From Maniola hyperantus (lineage: Eukaryota; Arthropoda; Insecta; Lepidoptera; Nymphalidae): 64,000 nt of DNA. Under the pieces are notes generated by a model that worked only from the letters and a program-made list of their open reading frames with translations, was not told where the DNA came from and made no database searches. Numbering within the stretch: position 1 is the first letter of the stretch; every line of letters starts with the position of its first letter. The position numbers were made by a program, and so were the translations under genes. This document shows positions 32,065 to 42,854 of the stretch, one piece after another. The stretch is from assembly GCF_902806685.2 (NCBI RefSeq), contig NC_048541.1:14084662-14148661 (forward strand), in the 5' to 3' direction.

Positions 32065-32382
32065 TTTTGTTAAAGCTGTGATAACCTAGTGGTTAGGATG
32101 TCCGCATTCTAATCGAAGGTCGGGGGTTCGATCCCGGGCACGCACCTTTCGGAGTTATGTGCGTTAAGTAATTAAATATCACTTACTTTAACGGTGAAGG
32201 AAAGCATAGTGAGGGAACCTGTATGCCTGAAAGCTCTTTATAATGTTCTCAAAGATGTGCAGTCTACCAATCTGCACATGGGCAGCGTGGTAGACTGTGG
32301 CCGGAACCCTTCTCACTCTGAGACGAGACCCGTGCTCTGTAGTGAGCTGACGATGGGTTGATCATGATGATGATGATGATTG
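32065..32382 (+). mobile_element. tRNA-derived SINE with (GAT)n tail
   Basis: Head GCTGTGATAACCTAGTGGTT (A box region) and GGGGGTTCGATCCCGGGCAC (B box GGTTCGATCCC), then TTATGTGCGTTAAGTAATTA, CGGTGAAGGAAAGCATAGTG, TGGTAGACTGTGGCCGGAAC, and GATGGGTTGATCATGATGAT with (GAT)n. Copies at 38470-38813 and 57298-57600. Confidence 0.82.
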
Positions 32383-32682
32383 AATTATGGAAGTATATGA
32401 AAGAACTATGAAATAATAAGAATTTTGATGAAAACCCCCACAGCGTCTAGAATGAATAGAATGTTGAATCTTTCGTAGAATGCCCAAATACTGCTCTTCC
32501 CCTCGGACGTATCAAAAGAGACCAGCAGCACCCAGGTACACTGGGAGGTTACCTGGCAGGCACCCCAGACAGATATGGCCTGCCCATTGCCTCTTTCACT
32601 TGCTAATTCTATGAGATATGTTTTCGTATGTTTCAAATAAATCTAGAAAAAACTGAGAAAGAAAATCTTTTGTCTGGCGAGA

Positions 32683-32820
32683 GGCTTTTGAGGCCAAGCG
32701 ATTAGCGTTCCGGTACGATACCGTGTAGAAACCGATGAGTAGTAAGGGTTTAATGAAATTTAGACTGTATCGTCACTTTCTTGCAGATGAGATTGCAGTG
32801 GCATATTTGTAAAGGAATTT
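32683..32820 (+). mobile_element. SINE fragment (GGCTAGTTACCA family), plus strand
   Basis: GGCCAAGCGATTAGCGTTCC, GTACGATACCGTGTAGAAAC and GCAGATGAGATTGCAGT in the order of 6238-6479 read on its minus strand; both ends lost. Confidence 0.6.
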
Positions 32821-34944
32821 AAAAACTATTTGAACATTTCCGGTACTTATAAATTTCTAGTTTGTATCTCAGATAGATACTGAGCTGCAGGCAAGACTTA
32901 AGGGGTTCTAATGTATTAGCTCGCACTTTACGAGCTACGGTGATAGCAATAAAACTGGGTAGCCTTTCAATTCCATTTGGATTCGAGTATTAAAGTATAC
33001 TTTCGCGGAATACCTGATATAAGAATAAACGATATTATTTATTTTATTATTTTGTTATGGATCTTGAAAGTTTTCAAGGATATTGTGACCTTTAAGATTA
33101 TTGCGATTTGTCATCCTAATAATTATTTATCTGTAAGCTCAATATTGAAATGAAATGATTTATTTATTCTACAAAGGTCTTTTTAAAAATTGTGCCAGGG
33201 GTCCTGAAGTAAGTTTGCAAAACCTGTATCTCAGGGTTATTATTCAATATTATTCGGTATGATATCGGGATGTCGGGAGAAAATGTCAAACTATATAATT
33301 TCTGCCGAAAATCTTTGCAAGAGGGAACGATCCTTAAAATGTTGGAAAATCTTACCAATTGAGGGAATAATAATATTAATTATTACTTAGCTCCCAATTG
33401 GGGAAATAATATCAATTGGCACTTAGTTCAAATCAAAACTAGGAAGACTAATTATTGAATCCTGATGGGCAAATGACCCCGGATAGGTTCGAAACTAGTC
33501 GGGCTACCGTCGACCAAACACGAGAGTAAAGCCGGTGTGTGATATAATATCATGTTCAATGGAAATCACTAACGATAATTTGAATGTTAAAATAATAAAG
33601 ACTAAGTAAGAATTAGCAAAAAAAAATTTAGTTATGTATCAAGACTTTTCCCACATTTAGAATTCCTCACAGATGCTAAAACATATCAACAATGTATGTG
33701 GGTACGCTGGAAAAAATTCAACTCATTTCCACAAATATGTTCCCCGTCAACGGCAGCGGCGCCTGTTTACATTTTCACACAAATCCTCTTTATCAAGACA
33801 TGCGAAATCATGAAATAACGGAGGATGCGGTACCAACAAATTGTTTTGGCCAGTATTACCATATATATTAGAGTCGAGTGCAGATTACCACAGACATACT
33901 CGTGCAATAGTTGGTGTATTTTTATTAACCACAGCTGAAAAACACTCAAGTGCAAGTCTCACTTGCACACGAAGGGTAGGGAAACTGTGGCGGTTGCCAC
34001 AGTTGGAACTAGATGGCGCAATTCAATCGATAATGTTTCATGACGTAGTCCCGAACAAATGTACCGCCGACAGTACTCGCACTAACGGAGTTTTCTGCAA
34101 TCAGCACAATATCAAGAAGTTTCAAGAAACCAACCGCTCGGTGGGATATCTCCTTTTGGCACGGTCGAGCACACAGACACCGCTCCCGTACAAGCCCATT
34201 GTACAAGAAATAATACTTTTTTCTGTGACGTAGGTAACAAACAAGGGAAAAATTTACGGGTTTTCAATACGCTCATATATGACGCTAACTGCAGCTATCA
34301 GCAACACAAACAGGTCGGCAATCGCAATTCCAGCGTACTTATATTAGTAGAGGTCAGCGGCATGAATTATGAGGTGGCCGCCATTTTAGTGAAGTCATAA
34401 CGTAACGACATTGTACATTAGAGGTTATAAGCTGATGGTATATTTTTATTTCGGCTGACGTCAAAATGACGTCATTTCGATGTTAATGAGACATGGTTCT
34501 AGCGCAATAGCATTTCGCGGGACTTATACTGGCTTTTACCTAATAATTCATTATTTATCCAAACAATCCTAAACTATCCCAAAAAACAGACATTGTTTTA
34601 TTATTCATCTTTTTGTAACATCTCAAATAAAATTATCTCAGCTTTATAATGGATTACACAAAATAATTCATCTTGTTTAGTTTTTAATAAATAACAGTTT
34701 ATTTAAGGTCCTGCCTGACAGCTTTTCCAGCTCGTTAAAGAGTGATTTAGAGAAGCCCGCTCCTCCATTTTACAAAAGAGATTTGCTACACAATTTCACT
34801 AATCAATCTCCATTGTACGTGACATCGGTAGAGTTACTCGTGCATTGTTAGGTATTGCGAAAGAAAATACGTTTACCTTTGAAATACCTATTGCTGGGGA
34901 TTTAAGACTTTAAAATTGGTAAATTAAGTCAATAGTTCAAGACT
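32821..34944. other. Mostly unrecognised; holds one copy of a spaced repeat
   Basis: 33757-33870 (GTTTACATTTTCACACAAAT then CCTCTTTATCAAGACATGCG) matches 39217-39315. A 130-codon open frame at 33841-34233 has no recognisable domain, signal peptide or repeat, and I do not call it a gene. The rest is AT-rich. Confidence 0.4.
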
Positions 34945-35110
34945 ATACAGGCCTATTCTAATTTGTCTAAAATTGGTATTAAATATCTAATTCGAACCGC
35001 TAAGATTTGGAACAGCCTTCCAGCATTAGTTTTCCCCTCTAATTATAGTATGGGTACCTTCAAGTCAAGAGTGAATAGGTATCTTGCCACCAGGTCTGAT
35101 TTTCGCCAAG
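34945..35110 (+). pseudogene. CR1/Jockey-like LINE C-terminal fragment
   Basis: The plus-strand frame contains RTAKIWNSLPALVFPSNYSM and GTFKSRVNRYL, the standard end of CR1/Jockey-type ORFs. It is cut off by the (GTCY)n MITE cluster. Confidence 0.7.
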
Positions 35111-35127
35111 CGTTAGTCTATCTCTAT

Positions 35128-35992
35128 ATTAAAAAAAACCGGCCAAGTGCGAGTCAGGCTCACGCACCGAGGGTTCCGTACGACAGTCATATTTTTTGAC
35201 ATTTTGCACGACAAATCAAAAGCATGGTGCATAAAAATCTCTTTTACAATGCACATATTGTGAAGCCCCACTTGTGATACCCCACTTGATATAGTTATCT
35301 TGCTTTGAAAATTGAAAATATTAATCATCAGTTTATGGCCCCAATTTCATTTTTCAGGGTTCCGTACCTCAAAAGGAAAAACGGAACCCTTATGGGATCA
35401 CTTTGTTGTCTGTCTGTCTGTCTGTCAAGAAACCTACAGGGTACTTCCCGTTAACCTAGAATCATGAAATTTGGCGGGTAGGTAGATCTTATAGCTGACA
35501 TTTGGGGAAAAATCTGAAAACCGTGAATTTAGGGTTAGATCACACAAAAAAAATTAAATTGTGGTCATGAACTAATAATTAGTATTTTCAATTTTCGAAG
35601 TAAGATAACTAATCAAGTAGGGTATCATATGAAAGGTCTTCACTTGTGCATTCTAAAACAGATTTTTATTTATTTTTATGTATCATAGTTGTTTTTGAAT
35701 TATCCTGCAAAATGTCGAAAAAATACGACTGTAGTACGGAACCCTCATTGCGCGAGCCTGACTCGCACTTGGCCGGTTTTTTTGAGTGATGTAACTATGA
35801 ACTCACGGTTTTCAGATTTTTCCCCTTATGTCTGCTATAAGACCTACCTGCCTGCCTCAATTTCATGATTCTAGGTCAACGGGAAGTACCCTTTAGATTT
35901 CTTGACAGACAGACAAACACAGACAACAAAGTGATCCTATAAGGGTTCCGTTTTTCCTTTTGAGGTACGGAACCCTAAAAACCAGCCAAAAG
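35128..35992 (-). mobile_element. (GTCY)n MITE, split by a younger copy of itself
   Basis: 35128-35352 is the 3' half (AAAACCGGCCAAGTGCGAGT ... TTGAAAATATTAATCATCAG). 35783-35992 is the 5' half (GAACTCACGGTTTTCAGATT ... TTTTTCCTTTTGAGGTACGG). Together they give one full element in the same order as the reverse complement of 35353-35782. Confidence 0.82.
35353..35782 (+). mobile_element. (GTCY)n MITE inserted in its own relative
   Basis: Complete copy: CAGGGTTCCGTACCTCAAAA at the start, (GTCT)n at 35407-35426, and GACTCGCACTTGGCCGGTTT at the end. It lies between the two halves of the minus-strand copy, at a position equivalent to the CACACAAAAAAAATT tract of the family. Confidence 0.85.
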
Positions 35993-36419
35993 TTAAACAG
36001 CGAAATTCCGATATGAGAAATGTTTGTATGAACAGAGAAGTTAAGAAGCTAACGAAAAGAAGTACGTAAGTCTACAAATAATTGCCCTTAATCCACAACG
36101 AACATATTCCCTCACATAATAAAACCGCCATAAAGTACCAATAAAGGGGGTAAAATAATAATCCTCGTGAAACTTTTGCAATATCGCCTCTTATGGGATT
36201 AATTCATATCCCCGCGCCATAAGTTACACGTCTATATGAAAGTTTTATCCGTACTGACTTTAATTTATCTGATGTGGGCCGTGATTTAATATTACTTACG
36301 GGATAAACGATAATTTCCCTTAACGCATCCGGCATATTAATTTTGCTCATGCACCACAATTTTTAACTCCTCCGTTAAAACTGATCGCGCACTATAAGAC
36401 GACCTGCAAGAACCGCACA
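35993..36419. other. No gene or repeat recognised
   Basis: Unique-looking AT-rich sequence. Confidence 0.4.
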
Positions 36420-36617
36420 TCTTAAATATATAAAAGGAAAAGGTGACCGACTGACTGACTGATCTATCAACGCACAGCTCAAACTACCGGACGGATCGGG
36501 CTGAAATTTGTCATTCAGACAGCTATTATGACGTAGGGATCCGCTAAGAAAGGATTTTTTAAATTCAACCCCATAAGGCGGTGAACTAGGGGTTTGAAAT
36601 TTGTAGTCCACGCGGAG
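36420..36617 (+). mobile_element. (GACT)n Helitron, 3'-truncated
   Basis: TCTTAAATATATAAAAGG after A36419; body as in other copies; ends in GTCCACGCGGAG without the hairpin or CTAG. Confidence 0.75.
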
Positions 36618-36865
36618 AAACATAAATATTAAAATTAATAAATGATTATTCTTTTGAAACTTTGGAAGTTTTGTTCTCATGAAAATACTAGCGGCCCCAA
36701 TGGCTTTTCTCCCGTCAGATTAAAAAAATAATTTCATCTTTCATCATTCGATTAAATTAAATCATTGCTTAACTACATAAGAAAGAGTAGGTATATATGT
36801 GCAATATTTCAGCATGAGTCAGTCAGTAAGTAAGTCAGGCCTTTTCTTTCTATCGCACGAGATAA

Positions 36866-37123
36866 TCTATATCTATATATATATTATATATATTATATAT
36901 ATAAAAGGAAAAGGTGACTGACTGACTGACTGACTGACTGACTGATCTATCAACGCACAGCTCAAACTACTGGATGGATCGGGCTGAAATTTGGCATGCA
37001 GATGGCTATTATGACGTAGGCATCCGCTAAGAAAGGATTTTTGAAAATTCAACCCCTAAGGGGGTGAAATAGGGGTTTGAAATTTGTGAAGTCCACGCGG
37101 TCGAAGTCGCGAGCGTTAGCTAG
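36866..37123 (+). mobile_element. (GACT)n Helitron with expanded 5' AT tract
   Basis: An AT dinucleotide expansion (36868-36902) precedes AAAAGGAAAAGGTGACTGAC. It ends GAAGTCGCGAGCGTTAG CTAG at 37120-37123, then T. Confidence 0.78.
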
Positions 37124-37398
37124 TATTAACTAAACTCATAAATCTTAATGTGGCAGGGGCACTTGTCTGACTGAGGATATTTCAGTTAATGTGAAGTGAC
37201 ATTTTGAAAAAAAATAACTATTAAACTAGCACTTGAATTTATTTGTCTGAAAATGAAATTATTGAGTTCAGCAACAGCAATAAGTCCATTGCCGTTTCCT
37301 TTGTTTCTTTGTGTTTTGCGGCTTTTGTACCTTTTGCTCCAATAGGCGAACAACTTAAGGCTAAAAAGCTGATTTGATATGATAACATGGCACAGTAC

Positions 37399-37551
37399 TA
37401 TAGTACGCGACAGGTTGAGATGGCAATTTGGGAGGGAACGCCCTACACACACCGTACAACCCGGTGTAAGCGAGCGTGGGTGACGTCCGGGAGTGCGGGG
37501 CGTCCCCCCGCCTCATACCCCGATTGCCATCTCAACCTGTCGCGGACTATA
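37399..37551. mobile_element. MITE, TATAGTACGCGACAGG family
   Basis: TATAGTACGCGACAGGTTGA GATGGCAAT on the left and ATTGCCATCTCAACCTGTCG CGGACTATA on the right: about 29-bp inverted ends with one extra G. GC-rich centre. Confidence 0.8.
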
Positions 37552-38469
37552 GATAGGACGAACTGACTACACGACATGTCAATTTTCAGGTGGGTTACAG
37601 TGCGATTAGGCCATTTGAATTCATCACTGCAATGGGAATGTAATCAAAGGCGTAATGCCCCGAGCGACGACAATTAGTGCGCTGCCATTTCTGTATGATG
37701 CTTGGACTATTCCACTTCTAGCTAACAGTTAACTGAATAATATTGTGAATTCTGGTATAAATAGAAGACATTTTTAGGGTTTCATACCCAAAGTGTGCGA
37801 ACGGGACCCCATTACTAAGCTTCCTGAAGACTATACAGTTCTTGCAATTCACGAAGGCGAGTGGCTCAGGCTTGTGTTTAGGTCGTATCGGTATAAGTAA
37901 CGTACACTGAATGTATGCGTTTGCGAGCGCTTGGTTCGACATGCACGCACACTTACGCAATGCCCGTGTATCCTACGTAACCACAAGTAAAGTCCACTCG
38001 CCTTCGTAAATTGCAAGAACTGTACGTCCTGAAAACTACTTGGTCCAGCTGCGTTAGCGAGGTCTACGTGAATCTACGAGGTCTACGAGCCTACGAGGAT
38101 CTGCGAGGTATCTACAACAGATTACGATTTCCCAACGTTCCTTGACAAACATGACCACTACCACAGTTTGTTTAAGCATAATAATTAACTATGCTAACTT
38201 AATAAGAACATAACTTGTGAATACATGACACTGTTGGTGTAACGTTCGTAAACATTTAAGTTGCATGATATAATAATTTATTCCAGACTTGACCTATCTT
38301 CTAATGGAATTCGAAACAAGGTCGAAGCTGCAGATTCTAGTCTCACAAACTGCAAACTTAAGCACCAACTTGTATAAATGATTCATTCAATAATGCACTG
38401 TGACGTACACTGAAGCCGGGGAATGCCACAGCTTAGGGTTACTGAAATGAACACAACAGCTAGTGGAGT
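37552..38469. other. Unrecognised sequence around a MITE
   Basis: Apart from the MITE at 37834-38024 and a (GTCY)n-family scrap at 37773-37825 (AGGGTTTCATACCCAAAG), I see nothing. 38070-38110 has a short TCTACGAGG-type repeat. Confidence 0.4.
37834..38024. mobile_element. MITE with about 31-bp inverted ends and TA edges
   Basis: Left TACAGTTCTTGCAATTCACG AAGGCGAGTGG; right CCACTCGCCTTCGTAAATTG CAAGAACTGTA. One mismatch by eye. TA at both ends suits a Tc1/mariner-type origin. 191 bp, non-coding. Confidence 0.78.
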
Positions 38470-38813
38470 CTTGTGACTTTGGTTATCATCACCATCATCA
38501 TGATCAACCCATCGCCGGCTCACTACAGAGAACGGGTCTCCCTCTCAGAGTAAGAAGGGTTTTGGCCATAGTCTACCACGCTGGCCAAGTGCGAATTGGC
38601 AGACTTCACACACCTTTGAGAACATTATGGACTCTCAGGTATGCAGGTTTCCTCACGATGTTTTCCTTCACCGTTAAAGCAAGTGATATTTATTTTCTTA
38701 GAACGCACATAATTCTGAAAAGTTAGAAGTTCGTACAAAGGACATCGAACTCCCGACCTCTAATTAGGAGGTGGACATCCTAAGCCTAACTACTAGGCTA
38801 TCACAGCTATGTA
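38470..38813 (-). mobile_element. tRNA-derived SINE, full length
   Basis: Minus-strand sister of 32065-32382: (ATG)n tail at 38486-38500 and AACCCATCGCCGGCTCACTA on the plus strand. The head (TAGCTGTGATAGCCTAGTAG on the minus strand) lies near 38800. The B box is mutated (GAGTTCGATGTCC). Confidence 0.78.
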
Positions 38814-39300
38814 ATTTTAAATGCAAAAGTGTGTTTTTGTTGTTTTGTCTTTCAATCACGTCGCAACGGAGCAACGGATCGAAGTGATTTTTTGCATGAA
38901 TGGCTACTCTTTATCTCGAAATAATATGGCATGCCATTTTGCAGCACCTTTGTCCTTCAATCCACGTGTTTTTAGCATCGCTATGATTAAAGAAGAGTGA
39001 TAAAAATACCCTGGAAAAGGCTAGAAAATGCCTACAAATAATGTTTTATTTTTGTGTTATAATGGAAAAGTAGTAAATTTTTGCTTTAAAGGTATTTTTG
39101 TTAGATTATACATGTTTTTTCCTTGTGTATCAAGGACTTTCGCGATGAAAGCTCCTTTTCGACATACGAAAATCCTATTTCCAAAAAATACCTATCAGTT
39201 AAACGGAAAACAGCTCTGTTTACGTTTTCACACAAATCCTCTTTATCAAGACACGTGGAATCATGAAATAATGGAGAGCGCGGTTGTTTCGCGCAGTATT
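38814..39300. other. Helitron scrap, then copy of a spaced repeat
   Basis: 38815-38910 is the 5' part of a CAACGG Helitron (TCACGTCGCAACGGAGCAAC). 39217-39300 repeats the sequence at 33757-33840. A 100-codon frame here has no recognisable domain. Confidence 0.45.
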
Positions 39301-39768
39301 ACCATCTTTATTAGAGCGGGGTCGGTGTAATTTGTCCGTGAGCCGCTCATATTTCCCAGCTCCTATTTAGGCAGGCCGCATTAGCATAACGGTGCATTAC
39401 CTCGACGCTGCAATGCTCTCGTGGACATTGTAACGCACCTACGTGCATTTCATTTGGAGGTTTACATAAAAGACAATAGGCTAAAAGCCCCTTATTTCCA
39501 AAATATATGTAAAAGTTAGACTGGTTTTTAGCAACATTACCATCTTTATTAGAGCGGGGATGGTGTAATTTGTCCGTGAGCCGCTCATATTTCCCAGCTC
39601 CTATTTAGGCAGGCCGCATTAGCATAACGGTGCATTACCTCGACGCTGCAATGCTCTCGTGGACATTGTAACGCACCTACGTGCATTTCATTTGGAGGTT
39701 GACATAAAAGACAATTAGGCTAAAAGCCCCTCACTTCCAAATAATATGTAAAAGTTTGACTTGTTTTG
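39301..39768. repeat. Two-copy tandem duplication, 238-bp period
   Basis: 39301-39538 and 39539 to about 39768 are direct neighbours with very few differences. Shared: GTGAGCCGCTCATATTTCCC, CTATTTAGGCAGGCCGCATT, AGCATAACGGTGCATTACCT and GACGCTGCAATGCTCTCGTG. No TE signature in the unit. Confidence 0.88.
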
Positions 39769-39905
39769 AAGGTACCCATATTATAATTGGAGGGGAAAAC
39801 TATAGAATAGAATAGAATAATGTTTATGTTTAAAACTGATGCTGGTAGGGTGTTCCAAATCAGAAATGAGGAGGCAAAACTTAGTCCAGACTTTGGCAGC
39901 AACTA
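39769..39905 (-). pseudogene. CR1/Jockey-like LINE C-terminal fragment
   Basis: The minus strand encodes FLIWNTLPASV and, after an (AGAAT)n-type insertion at 39803-39820, VFPSNYNMGTFKT, i.e. the same tail as at 34945-35110 with its WNxLP and VFP blocks separated. Confidence 0.65.
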
Positions 39906-40342
39906 CACTTGCATTTAAATTTTAATGCAGCCTGTTACTTGAATGATTCCGACTCACTCATAATTTTAAGATAACGTATAAATGAACAAAAATAGTTGTT
40001 CAAGCAGTATATTCAAAATCAGAGTTGCACTGTTCTGATTTACTAATAACAATGTTCAACTAGCAAATAATTTTAAACTGTTCTTACTGCACCATGATTT
40101 TAAAATTTAACCGCTCTTAAAATAATGAACTGAAACTTCGCTACCAAGTAAATAATGGTAAGCAAGCGAAACTTTCGAGACGCTCGCAAATTAAGTTAGT
40201 ATTTTTAAGTTGTTAAGTACGCCGAGGGAATTCTAGTCGTGGTGAAAATTAGCGGTATCAAGTATCAATATCTAATTTACATTTATATTCTACTCCTGCT
40301 ATTAGATCTTTATTAAAGTCTTGTTATTTATTTATTGATTTA
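39906..40342. other. No gene or repeat recognised
   Basis: AT-rich; resembles 40850-40990 in short stretches (AAAATAATGAACTGAAACTT / AAAATAATGAACTAATACTT), hinting at an old duplication. Confidence 0.4.
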
Positions 40343-40567
40343 CTAGCTTGTGCTCGCGACTTCGTCCGCATGGACTACACTATTTTCAAACCCCTATTTT
40401 ACCTCCTTAGGGGTTGAATTGTTGAATTTACAAAAATCCTTTCTTAGCGGATGCCTATGTCATAATAGCTATCTGCATTCTGCATGCCAAATTTTAGCCC
40501 AGTCCAGTAGTTTGCGCTGTGCGTTGATAGATCTGTCAGTCAGTCACCTTTTCCTTTATTATTTAGA
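40343..40567 (-). mobile_element. (GACT)n Helitron, intact ends
   Basis: The plus strand starts CTAGCTTGTGCTCGCGACTT (after A40342) and ends TTTATTATTTAGA before T40568. In minus orientation this is A|TC...CTAG|T. Confidence 0.78.
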
Positions 40568-41404
40568 TTGAAAATAATATTATGCATGTTTGTGGTTTAA
40601 CAAATTCAAAATAAGGTACCTACTAATATAATATCTGCGTTGGGCGAGAGACTATGATCACGTCTTATTAGGAAATTGTTAATTTTGAAATGTTAAACAA
40701 TCCATTGAGCGTATAAAAATTGATGCTTTTTATATGCTATACAGACGCGGAAAGCGACTTTATTTAATACTATGTAGAGATAATATTTTACCAAATTTTG
40801 TGTATTTTAATTAATATTGGTGGGACCTATTTGAGCTACAAAATCTGCAAGCATTTTACTCAAAATTCTGTTCTTAAAGTTATCGTTTCTAAAATAATGA
40901 ACTAATACTTTGGTAACCAAGAAAATAAGCAAGGGAAACTTCCGGGGTAGTTCGTAAATCAGGTTAGCATTTTCAAGTTATAAAATTTCCCGCGGAAAAT
41001 TCCACTCGTGATAAAGATTGAAATCGCTGTATCTATATCAATATTACTAAGAGCTTGTAAAAAGGCGAAGAATATTTAATTAATCAAATTGAATCCGTCT
41101 GTGCAAGTACCTACGGTGTAAATTATTAAAAATTCCTTTTCGTATATTTAATTATTAACCTTCTGAAGTTTGTTAAATATAAATTCTGCAACTATGCTCG
41201 AGCAAAAGTTTTTTTATCAATTACAGTTTTTATTTAAAAAAAAATATATATATATATATTTTTTGTATTTGTAAAAGTTAAGTACATTTATAAAATTTAA
41301 TTTTTAAGTACCTATTATATTTAGTGTGAAAAATCAAATAAATCTGTTTGATTTTACACGATTCAAAAAAGGAATGTATTGTTTTCTGGTTTCATGTCAG
41401 TATG
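40568..41404. other. No gene; AT-rich
   Basis: Includes an (AT)n run near 41247-41262. The 40850-40990 segment resembles 40080-40230. Confidence 0.4.
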
Positions 41405-41540
41405 TATAGTTCGTGACAGGTTGAGATGGCAATCGGAGTATGAAACGGGGGGACGTCCCGCACACGCACACGTTAACTGCACTCGCCCGCATCGAGTTAA
41501 CACGGGGGCGTCTTTACCCCGATTTCCATCTCGACCCTTA
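41405..41540. mobile_element. MITE, TATAGTACGCGACAGG family, diverged
   Basis: TATAGTTCGTGACAGGTTGA GATGGCAATC on the left; CCCCGATTTCCATCTCGACC CTTAG on the right. Third copy of the family. Confidence 0.65.
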
Positions 41541-41929
41541 GCCTTAATTAGACAAAAATAATTAACAACTCATTAATGGCGGTAGATTACTAGCAAAAGG
41601 GAAAATAACACGTTCCAAAAAGTAATCTGGTACACGATAATAAATTAAGAGTATAACAAATTTTGTGGCAAATTAAACCCAATCGTCAGTAGATTAACTG
41701 GTAATTAAGTAAAGTTTGTTTTAATTGAGGTTCTGGAATACAGATTATTTACTAATTAATTGTAGGCGTATCACGGATGTACCTACACCGATACTACAAG
41801 GTTTACTGAATTTATTGGAGTAAGTTCATTCATGGTCGGCAGACTTCATACAGCTCTAACATTATGAAGAATATTATGGAGAACTTTCAGGCATGCAGGT
41901 TTTCTTACTATATTTTATTATATAACGGC
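41541..41929. other. No gene; SINE-tail scrap
   Basis: 41835-41910 (GTCGGCAGACTTCATACAGC, CTTTCAGGCATGCAGGTTTT) is a worn scrap of the SINE seen at 38470-38813. Confidence 0.45.
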
Positions 41930-42165
41930 AAGCGGCGCAAGTATGCCTCTCTTATTATCGAGTTAAATTTTTGTTCCGTTTGCCGTGGAGTCTTAGTGCT
42001 AAAAAAAAATTACCAGACATTACACCGCGACTAATAGGCTCACCTGGTGACAGAATGGCTGGCTCATTTTTTGCGCAACGGATCAGCCTGTCTGTCCAGC
42101 GCGGAAATGCAGCCAGTATTCTTGGCACCATCCCACGCGGGCATGATTTGTATAGTAAATAGATA
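41930..42165 (+). pseudogene. Non-LTR retrotransposon ORF C-terminal fragment
   Basis: The plus-strand frame ends AQRISLSVQRGNAASILGTI then PRGHDL, preceded in another frame by KRRKYASLI. I recognise the K..KY ... LAQRxSLAxQRGNAASxLGT pattern from the C-terminus of animal reverse-transcriptase ORFs but cannot name the clade. Two frames are used and no start is evident. Confidence 0.5.
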
Positions 42166-42214
42166 AGGCTAGCTTTAGGTTTTATTGTAATATTTTCATT
42201 AAAAAAAATTATAA

Positions 42215-42400
42215 TTTTTTATTGATAATATACTGCGTGGACTTACAGACATCTCGACCCGTCCATTTTACCGATTTTGACTAAAATTTGTACAGAGATA
42301 GCTTGTAACTCGGAGACTGGCGTAGGTTACGTTTTACCCCAGAAAATTTAAGAGTTCCCACAGGGTTCGTATCCTGTGGGAACTCTTAAACCTAAACCGC
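42215..42400 (+). mobile_element. Helitron fragment ending in an inverted duplication
   Basis: CTCGACCCGTCCATTTTACC and GTACAGAGATAGCTTGTAAC belong to the family at 6955-7167. At 42347-42390 the GGGAACTC segment folds back: 18-bp arms, 8-bp loop, perfect by eye. Confidence 0.65.
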
Positions 42401-42762
42401 TGGTCTTAGAGACATGAAATTTTGAGGGTGTGTTCTTTGTAAAAAGCAGGTATCCATTAAAAAAGGATTTTTTGAAATTCCACTCCTAATTGGGTTAAAT
42501 AGGGGATGAAACTCCGTCATTTTTTAAAGTAATTTGCATGAAAATTGGTATTTGGGTTTTCGGTCACAGGATTTTTGGAAATTCAACCCCCACCTCGATT
42601 TTCTAAATTCCACCCGAGCAAAGCCAGGGCGGGTCAGGTGCTATTATACTACAAAGCTACAAAGAAGCTTCTGCGTCACATAATACATAAACATAATGTA
42701 AGTCTAATGAATGTTGAAACCATGTACGTTCTTAACGTTGCGTGTAACATCTAGTCCTCTAA
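42401..42762. other. No gene recognised
   Basis: Contains a few phrases typical of the Helitron body (AAATTCAACCCCCACCTCG) but no clear element. Confidence 0.4.
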
Positions 42763-42854
42763 GGGTGCATTTCCACCAGAGATATGCTATGCAGCTATGC
42801 TACGTAGATGTGAAATCTACGCTACGAAAATATGTGAAATCTACGCTACGAAAA

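Noticed and set aside
33841..34233. 130-codon plus-strand open frame
   Set aside because: No recognisable domain or signal. It overlaps a dispersed repeat and an opposing frame on the other strand. It may be chance.
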